Source of the DNA: an uncultured Lachnospiraceae bacterium
Lineage (GTDB): Bacteria > Bacillota > Clostridia > Lachnospirales > Lachnospiraceae
Length of the DNA stretch: 64,000 bases
Direction: 5' to 3'
Assembly (NCBI GenBank): GCA_910588875.1
Contig: CAJURT010000017.1
Location: 1 to 64,000 of the forward strand
A program made the translations under genes and the position numbers. The notes below the pieces were generated by a model that made no database searches, was not told where the DNA came from, and saw only the letters and a list, made by a program, of their open reading frames with translations. This document shows positions 59,452 through 64,000 of the stretch, piece by piece (position 1 is the stretch's first letter; every line of letters starts with the position of its first letter).

Positions 59452-60126
59452 TTGGACTGGACGCCAGTATGGATTTCTGTGAGGACGGCAGGAGTTTCTA
59501 TTCTTATTACCTTTTTTCTGGGGATCCTGGCTGCCTGGATGGTGGTAAGTATACGGAGCGAAAGAGTAAGGATGGTCTGTGATGGGATTTTCACTCTGCC
59601 CCTGGTGCTGCCGCCCACGGTTATGGGGTTTTTCTTACTGTATTTGTTTGGGGTAAAGAGGCCGTTGGGGCGGTTTTTCCTGGAATATTTCCAGGTGAAG
59701 ATTGCTTTTTCCTGGCAGGCCACGGTACTGGCAGCAGTGGTCATGTCCTTTCCTCTGATGTACCGGTCGGCAAGAAGCGCTTTTGAACAGGTGGATCCCA
59801 ACCTGACAGCAGCAGCACGGACGCTGGGGATGGGAGAGTGGGTAATATTCCGAAAGGTGCTGCTGGCCAATGCCATGCCGGGGATTTTGGGCGGAGGTGT
59901 GCTGGCCTTTGCCAGGGGGCTGGGGGAGTTCGGAGCCACTGCCATGATTGCCGGAAATATTGCAGGGAGGACACGGACCCTGCCGATGGCAGTGTATTCC
60001 GAGGTGGCAGCCGGGAATATGGAAGAGGCCTGCGGCTATGCGGGGGTTATGGTGGCGATTTCTTTTGGGGCTATACTGCTGATGAACGGGGCGGCCTGGC
60101 AGGCGGGAAGGCGATGGAGAGGATGA
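59452..60126 (+). CDS. modB: Molybdate ABC transporter permease ModB
   Basis: A 224-residue membrane protein with five or six helices. The binding-protein-dependent permease loop (EAA-like) is SAFEQVDPNLTAAARTLGMGEWVIFRKVLLANAMPGILGG; LPLVLPPTVMGFFLLYLFG and ARGLGEFGATAMIAGNIAG are typical ModB. I place the start at TTG 59452, one base after the modA stop, with AGGAGG about 11 bases upstream; the in-frame ATG at 59395 lies within modA and would add 19 charged residues. Confidence 0.92.
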   Translation: MDWTPVWISVRTAGVSILITFFLGILAAWMVVSIRSERVRMVCDGIFTLPLVLPPTVMGFFLLYLFGVKRPLGRFFLEYFQVKIAFSWQATVLAAVVMSFPLMYRSARSAFEQVDPNLTAAARTLGMGEWVIFRKVLLANAMPGILGGGVLAFARGLGEFGATAMIAGNIAGRTRTLPMAVYSEVAAGNMEEACGYAGVMVAISFGAILLMNGAAWQAGRRWRG

Positions 60127-61310
60127 AGGAAGAAGTGGGAGAAGAGGGGAAGTATAAAATCATGGATGGGGGTTCCTCCTCTTTTTTGAGGGTGAATCTT
60201 CAAAAACACCTAAAAGAATTTGATCTGGATATTTCTTTTACGGCAGGACAAGGGATTCTGGGGATTTTGGGTGCCTCCGGTTCCGGGAAGAGCATGACCC
60301 TGAAATCCGTAGCCGGGATTGTCACACCGGATAGGGGGAGCATTGTCCTGGGCCATACAGGAGACGGGGACATGACGGAATGTGTATTTTATGATTCAGA
60401 CCGGCATATCAACCTTCGTCCCAGGAAGCGGAAGGTAGGCTATCTGTTTCAGAATTATGCGCTGTTTCCCAACATGACGGTTGAGGAGAACATTATGGCA
60501 GGCATTGCCGGGAAAGAGGCCGGAAAATTCTTTTTTGGGGATAAGGGCAGAGTCTGGAAAAACCGGTATCAGAAGGTGGAGGAACTGACAGGCAGATTCC
60601 GGCTTGGGGGGCTGGAGAAACATTATCCTGGGCAGCTTTCCGGGGGGCAGCAGCAGCGGGTGGCATTGGCCAGGCTTCTGGCTTATGAACCGGAGGTGCT
60701 CTTGCTGGATGAGCCCTTTTCTGCCATGGACTCCCATCTGAGGGAGGGGCTGCGGCTGGAACTGATACAGGTGCTGGAGGAATTCGGGGGGATTACGGTT
60801 CTGGTGACCCACGACCGGGATGAGGCCTATCAGCTTTGCGGACATCTTTTGCTGACGGATCAGGGGAAGGTGTTGGTATCCGGGCCGTCCCGGGAGGTAT
60901 TTCAGAACCCGGGGACAGTGGAGGCGGCCAGGCTGACGGGCTGTAAGAATATCAGCCGGATACAACGTCTGGGGAAATACCGCCTGCGGGCATTGGATTG
61001 GGGCGGGCTGGAACTAATAGCCGGTCAGGAGATCGGGGAGGGTTTTACCTATGCCGGGATCCGGGCTCATGACTTGCTGGCAGTGGGGGCAGAGGAACTG
61101 GCAGGATGGCAAAGGAGGCCGGATGCCAACCTGATTCCGGCAGGGGAGGCGCAGGTCTCGGAAATGCCCTTTGAGTGGTACGTTACCCTGGAAAATGGGC
61201 TGTGGTGGAAGTGCGGGAAGGGAACCCATACTTCCAGGGCGGTGAATGTGGCGCCCCGGTGGCTGCGGGTGGAGCCCTCCTCCGTTCTGTTGCTCAGGGA
61301 AGGGGCGTGA
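60114..61310 (+). CDS. modC: Molybdate ABC transporter ATPase ModC
   Basis: A 398-residue ABC ATPase. Walker A ILGASGSGKSMTLK, Q-loop YLFQNYALFPNMTVEENI, signature LSGGQQQRVALARLLA, Walker B EVLLLDEPFSAMD, switch His VLVTHDRDEA. The C-terminal ~110 residues (about 285-398) look like the molybdate-binding TOBE region (AGIRAHDLLAVG). The first 35 residues (MERMKEEVGEEGKYK...) extend beyond a usual ModC start; ATG 60123 or 60162 are alternatives. Overlaps modB by 13 bases. Confidence 0.92.
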   Translation: MERMKEEVGEEGKYKIMDGGSSSFLRVNLQKHLKEFDLDISFTAGQGILGILGASGSGKSMTLKSVAGIVTPDRGSIVLGHTGDGDMTECVFYDSDRHINLRPRKRKVGYLFQNYALFPNMTVEENIMAGIAGKEAGKFFFGDKGRVWKNRYQKVEELTGRFRLGGLEKHYPGQLSGGQQQRVALARLLAYEPEVLLLDEPFSAMDSHLREGLRLELIQVLEEFGGITVLVTHDRDEAYQLCGHLLLTDQGKVLVSGPSREVFQNPGTVEAARLTGCKNISRIQRLGKYRLRALDWGGLELIAGQEIGEGFTYAGIRAHDLLAVGAEELAGWQRRPDANLIPAGEAQVSEMPFEWYVTLENGLWWKCGKGTHTSRAVNVAPRWLRVEPSSVLLLREGA

Positions 61311-61358
61311 GGGAAGAAGACAGAGAGCGGCACATAAAGAAAAAGGGAGGGGAGAAAG

Positions 61359-62387
61359 ATGAAACATTTATTTGAAGAACTGGGAAATGTGCTGGCAAGG
61401 GGAGAGGAAGCAGTGCTGGTGACTGTGATTGCCAGTTCCGGCTCCACCCCCCGGGGGGCCGGATCCCGGATGCTGGTAAGAGGTGACGGGAGCATCCGGG
61501 GGACGATAGGCGGGGGTGCAGTGGAATACCGCGCCATTCAGCTTGCCATGGATGCCATGAGGGAAAAGGTTTCCTATACAAAGGGCTTTAACCTGACAAA
61601 AAATGAGGTGTCTGATATAGGTATGGTCTGCGGGGGAAGGGTGACGGTATATTTTCAGTATGTCAGCCCGAAGGATGAGGAGTTTAGGGAACTGTGCCTC
61701 CGGATACAGGATGCTTTTGGCCGGGATGAGGATAGCTGGCTGGTTATGGATATTTCAGATGAAACCTGCTGGAGGATGGGGATAGGAAACAGGAGAGAGG
61801 GATGGGAGAATCTGCCTGGGAAACCGGGGATTTTCGGCAGCCGGGCGGGGCAGTGGCAGGCAGGAGGCCGCAGTTACTATGTGGAACCCTTGGTACAGGC
61901 AGGCAGGGTCTGTATATTCGGAGGCGGGCATGTGGCCCGGGAACTGGTGCCGGTACTGGCCCATCTGGGTTTTCGCTGTGTGGTGATGGATGACAGGGAG
62001 GAATTTGCCAGTCCCAGGGTATTCCCGGAGGCAGAGCAGATTGTGGTGGGGGATATGGAAAGGATCGGGGATTACCTTGCCGTGGGGCAAAGGGATTATG
62101 TCTGTGTGATGACAAGAGGACATTCTTTTGATTATCTGGTGCAGCGGCAGATGCTTGTATGCCGCCCCCGCTACCTGGGGGTGATCGGCAGCAGGAATAA
62201 GATTGCTGCGGTTGCAGAAAAACTGCTGCAGGATGGATTTACCCGGGAAGAGATCGAGATGTGCCATATGCCGGTGGGAACGCAGATCTATGCGGAAACC
62301 CCGGCAGAGATCGCGATCAGTATCGCAGGGGAACTGATCGCGGTGCGGGCAGGGCATCCGGATATCGGACGTCATATGGATTTATAG
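61359..62387 (+). CDS. xdhC: XdhC/CoxI-family Mo-hydroxylase maturation protein
   Basis: A 342-residue protein. N-terminal XdhC_CoxI domain (LARGEEAVLVTVIASSGSTPRGAGSRMLVRGDGSIRGTIGGGAVEYRAIQ, about 10-60) and C-terminal Rossmann XdhC_C domain (VCIFGGGHVARELVPVLAHLGFRCVVMDD, about 185-215; VIGSRNKIAAVAEKL). XdhC proteins bind the Mo cofactor, promote its sulfuration and deliver it to xanthine dehydrogenase, matching the xdh gene upstream. RBS GGAGGGGAGAAAG. Ends the Mo run and overlaps by 6 bases the 3' end of the converging gene. Confidence 0.93.
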   Translation: MKHLFEELGNVLARGEEAVLVTVIASSGSTPRGAGSRMLVRGDGSIRGTIGGGAVEYRAIQLAMDAMREKVSYTKGFNLTKNEVSDIGMVCGGRVTVYFQYVSPKDEEFRELCLRIQDAFGRDEDSWLVMDISDETCWRMGIGNRREGWENLPGKPGIFGSRAGQWQAGGRSYYVEPLVQAGRVCIFGGGHVARELVPVLAHLGFRCVVMDDREEFASPRVFPEAEQIVVGDMERIGDYLAVGQRDYVCVMTRGHSFDYLVQRQMLVCRPRYLGVIGSRNKIAAVAEKLLQDGFTREEIEMCHMPVGTQIYAETPAEIAISIAGELIAVRAGHPDIGRHMDL

Positions 62388-63926
62388 ATGGAAGACAAAT
62401 ACATGCTCATAATTCCCTCCGTTTTCCCGGAGGGCCTCGGTGAGGGCTCCGCATTCCCCGGAAGCGATCAGGCACCGGCATTGGGAGAGGAGGCGGATTG
62501 AGCACAGGTATTCCGCCCCCAGGCGGAAACCATTCCCCTCCTTTTTTTCCCGGGGGATCTGGGACAGGAGCTGGCCGGGCTTAACCTTGTAGCGTTCCTG
62601 GTCCGTGAAGAGCAGCTGGCTGCCATAATGTTCTTCCATTTTTTGGCAGATTTCCTGGTCTTCGGTGGACAGATAAATCCAGTCAAAATTCCAGAGGGCT
62701 TCGGCCTCGGATATTTTTTCCATGACCATCTCAAGAGGAGCCTGCCGCGGGTGGTTTGGCAGGGGGTTGTGGATATAGTCGGTGCCGCGGATCAGGACGC
62801 CGAGGGTGTTTTCGGGATGGGGGAGGAAGCGTTGCCGGCGGCCGGCGATATAGCTTTTTACCTGGCTGTTAAAAATTCCCTCCGGCCAGCAAAGTTCACA
62901 GCCTACGGATTCCTTATCCAGGATATGCCGCATAATGGTTAACAGATTCATATTGGGGGAAAGCGTCACATGGCAGCTTTCCTGGATATCCGGGTAGGAA
63001 AAGCCCTCCGGCTGTAAGAAAAACTTGTTCCAGATATCATCTCCGGGATGGTCGGAGTAGATGTTGTCGTCGGAGGAAGTGATGGCAAAGGCAGGGGTAT
63101 AGCCTTTGGCCATGGCATACCGGGCAGCAGTAAATACCTTGTTCCAGATACCAAAGATACCTTCCACATTAAACCGGCCGTCAATCAGGAAAAACCGGCG
63201 GTCCGGGTGGAGGGCGCCGGGGTGAGTGACATGGGAAAAGAAAAACGTCAGGGTCATGACTTCATCATAACTCATAATCCCATGCTCATACCGGGAGATC
63301 CCTTCATTTTCCGGAAGCTTTTCGGCAATGTATAAAAGGCGGACATAGTCCTCCTCGCGGAAGTTTTTTCCAATCTCCTCCATTTGTCCATATACGGTTA
63401 CAGGGACGTTGGGAGGGGCGGGGAGCACATCCAGGTAATCATTCCAGTCCGCACCGATGAGATAGAGGCCTTTGCCCTTCCAGAGGGGGATGGCTTTTTT
63501 GTATAGTTCGACGGAGTACTCGTTGAGGGACACCAGAACAATGCGTTCGTAGCGGTTAAGGAAGCTTAAGTCCAGGCCGCCTTCATACCGGTAAGGGTGC
63601 TGATAGTAGGTCCAGATTTTTTTTACAATGCTGACACAGCGGCCCTCGGCATCAAGTACCGGGAGAACGGCATCATAAGGGCACACCTGGGAGGCAAGAT
63701 AAAAGGTCTCTTCCCCTTTTGGCAGGGCAAGATTCATAAAATCCAGTTCATGTTCCAAGAAATAACGGGTGACATGGTAGGCATAACCGTCGGGTGAGCC
63801 CGGTTTAACGCGTACCTCCAGGATATCGTTCTCGCCCAGATTCTGAAAAAACAGGGACAGGCTTATCCGGGAGGGTGCATCTTCTGTCTCAAATACATAG
63901 TATTCCCCTGGTACGCTGATCATCAT
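62382..63926 (-). CDS. Glycosyltransferase-like protein (fucosyltransferase-type fold suspected)
   Basis: A 514-residue soluble protein that I cannot name with certainty. The C-terminal third has LGVLIRGTDYIHNPLP (about 380-395), WIYLSTEDQEICQKMEEHYG and AEYLCSIRLLSQCRCLIASGECGALTEAL. This resembles the HxRxxDY ... YxATDD ... SxFS pattern of GT11/GT23/NodZ-like fucosyltransferases, with the key Arg present. The N-terminal two thirds (EERIVLVSLNEYSVELYKKAIPLW-like stretch, ITSSDDNIYSDHPGDD) have no clear match. Strong promoter at its 5' end; unrelated to the purine genes. Confidence 0.6.
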   Translation of the reverse strand: MMISVPGEYYVFETEDAPSRISLSLFFQNLGENDILEVRVKPGSPDGYAYHVTRYFLEHELDFMNLALPKGEETFYLASQVCPYDAVLPVLDAEGRCVSIVKKIWTYYQHPYRYEGGLDLSFLNRYERIVLVSLNEYSVELYKKAIPLWKGKGLYLIGADWNDYLDVLPAPPNVPVTVYGQMEEIGKNFREEDYVRLLYIAEKLPENEGISRYEHGIMSYDEVMTLTFFFSHVTHPGALHPDRRFFLIDGRFNVEGIFGIWNKVFTAARYAMAKGYTPAFAITSSDDNIYSDHPGDDIWNKFFLQPEGFSYPDIQESCHVTLSPNMNLLTIMRHILDKESVGCELCWPEGIFNSQVKSYIAGRRQRFLPHPENTLGVLIRGTDYIHNPLPNHPRQAPLEMVMEKISEAEALWNFDWIYLSTEDQEICQKMEEHYGSQLLFTDQERYKVKPGQLLSQIPREKKEGNGFRLGAEYLCSIRLLSQCRCLIASGECGALTEALRENGGNYEHVFVFHL

Positions 63927-63962
63927 AAGTTTGCTTCTCCTGACTGCCGTTTGGCAAAATAT

Positions 63963-63991
63963 AGTTTATTTTACCATACTTTGAGTTTCAA
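63963..63991 (-). promoter_or_regulatory. SigmaA promoter of the glycosyltransferase-like gene
   Basis: Minus strand: TTGAAA (63991-63986), 17-base spacer, TAAACT (63968-63963), about 37 bases before the ATG at 63926. Confidence 0.65.
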
Positions 63992-64000
63992 AGCAATATT

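Noticed and set aside
1..64000. CRISPR arrays, tRNA/rRNA genes, IS elements or prophage
   Set aside because: No regularly spaced repeats, cloverleaf sequences with CCA-type ends, transposase/integrase motifs or terminal inverted repeats were recognised on reading both strands.

Overview
The window reads as chromosomal DNA of a moderate-GC Firmicute, most likely a gut Lachnospiraceae/Clostridium-type anaerobe (Hungatella/Enterocloster-like). This is inferred from strong GGAGG ribosome-binding sites, TTGACA/TATAAT promoters, pyruvate:ferredoxin oxidoreductase, an [FeFe] hydrogenase, lipobox-type lipoproteins and the gene repertoire. I see no rRNA, tRNA, IS element, phage gene or CRISPR array.

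Layout. (1) 1-5990: nifJ, a strong bidirectional terminator, then a leftward pair (ornithine-cyclodeaminase-family protein and M20 amidohydrolase). (2) 6226-13530: AraC regulator, a TRAP transporter (dctPQM), then a MOFRL/DUF4147 glycerate-kinase-type kinase and an enolase paralogue that has lost several catalytic residues. (3) 13597-21833: gdhA followed by a tight three-gene unit: a 1577-residue fusion (HD, helical repeats, NadD-like nucleotidyltransferase, GNAT-like, phosphoribosyltransferase-like), a lactate/malate-dehydrogenase-like protein and a two-part flavoprotein. I do not recognise this unit as a described pathway. (4) 21857-25080: housekeeping islands (secreted nuclease, MarR regulator, small cysteine protein, lipoprotein, the 3' relic of a histidine kinase). 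(5) 25185-62387: a large purine/urate-catabolism and molybdenum-hydroxylase region.

Region 5 is the core. Leftward operon: YheO-type regulator - ygeX (diaminopropionate ammonia-lyase) - ygeY - ygeW - arcC. Rightward: a PrpR/YgeV-like sigma54 activator lacking its arginine-finger segment, then a -24/-12 promoter and an operon malY - abgT - M24 peptidase - CoA-disulfide reductase/rhodanese. Then ssnA - ygfK - hydantoinase, a TetR regulator, a xanthine/uracil-type permease, a NuoF/GltD-like flavoprotein - [FeFe] hydrogenase - FAD-less xanthine dehydrogenase operon, and the complete supply line for the Mo cofactor (MocA-ModE fusion, MoeA-like, MoaC, MoaA, MOSC-MogA fusion, ModABC, XdhC). The window closes with a leftward glycosyltransferase-like gene.

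How they work together (partly established, partly inferred). ygeX/ygeY/ygeW/ygfK/ssnA/hydA/xdh homologues were first linked to selenium-dependent Mo hydroxylases by comparative genomics (families TIGR03311-TIGR03320) and in 2023 shown to support anaerobic uric acid/purine breakdown by gut bacteria. This cluster is therefore a known type of system. Its notable local features are: a shared 51-bp promoter-upstream element, at identical spacing, in front of the ygeX and ssnA operons (unlinked transcription units 8 kb apart); a hydrogenase operon that can take the electrons of the FAD-less Mo hydroxylase; a 20-bp palindrome at the permease promoter; and a sigma54 circuit whose activator looks catalytically altered. 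Carbamoyl groups would end as ATP through ArcC, and diaminopropionate would give pyruvate, for which nifJ is the obvious outlet. The best candidate for something undescribed is the three-gene unit in region 3; the defective-looking enolase beside the glycerate kinase is second.
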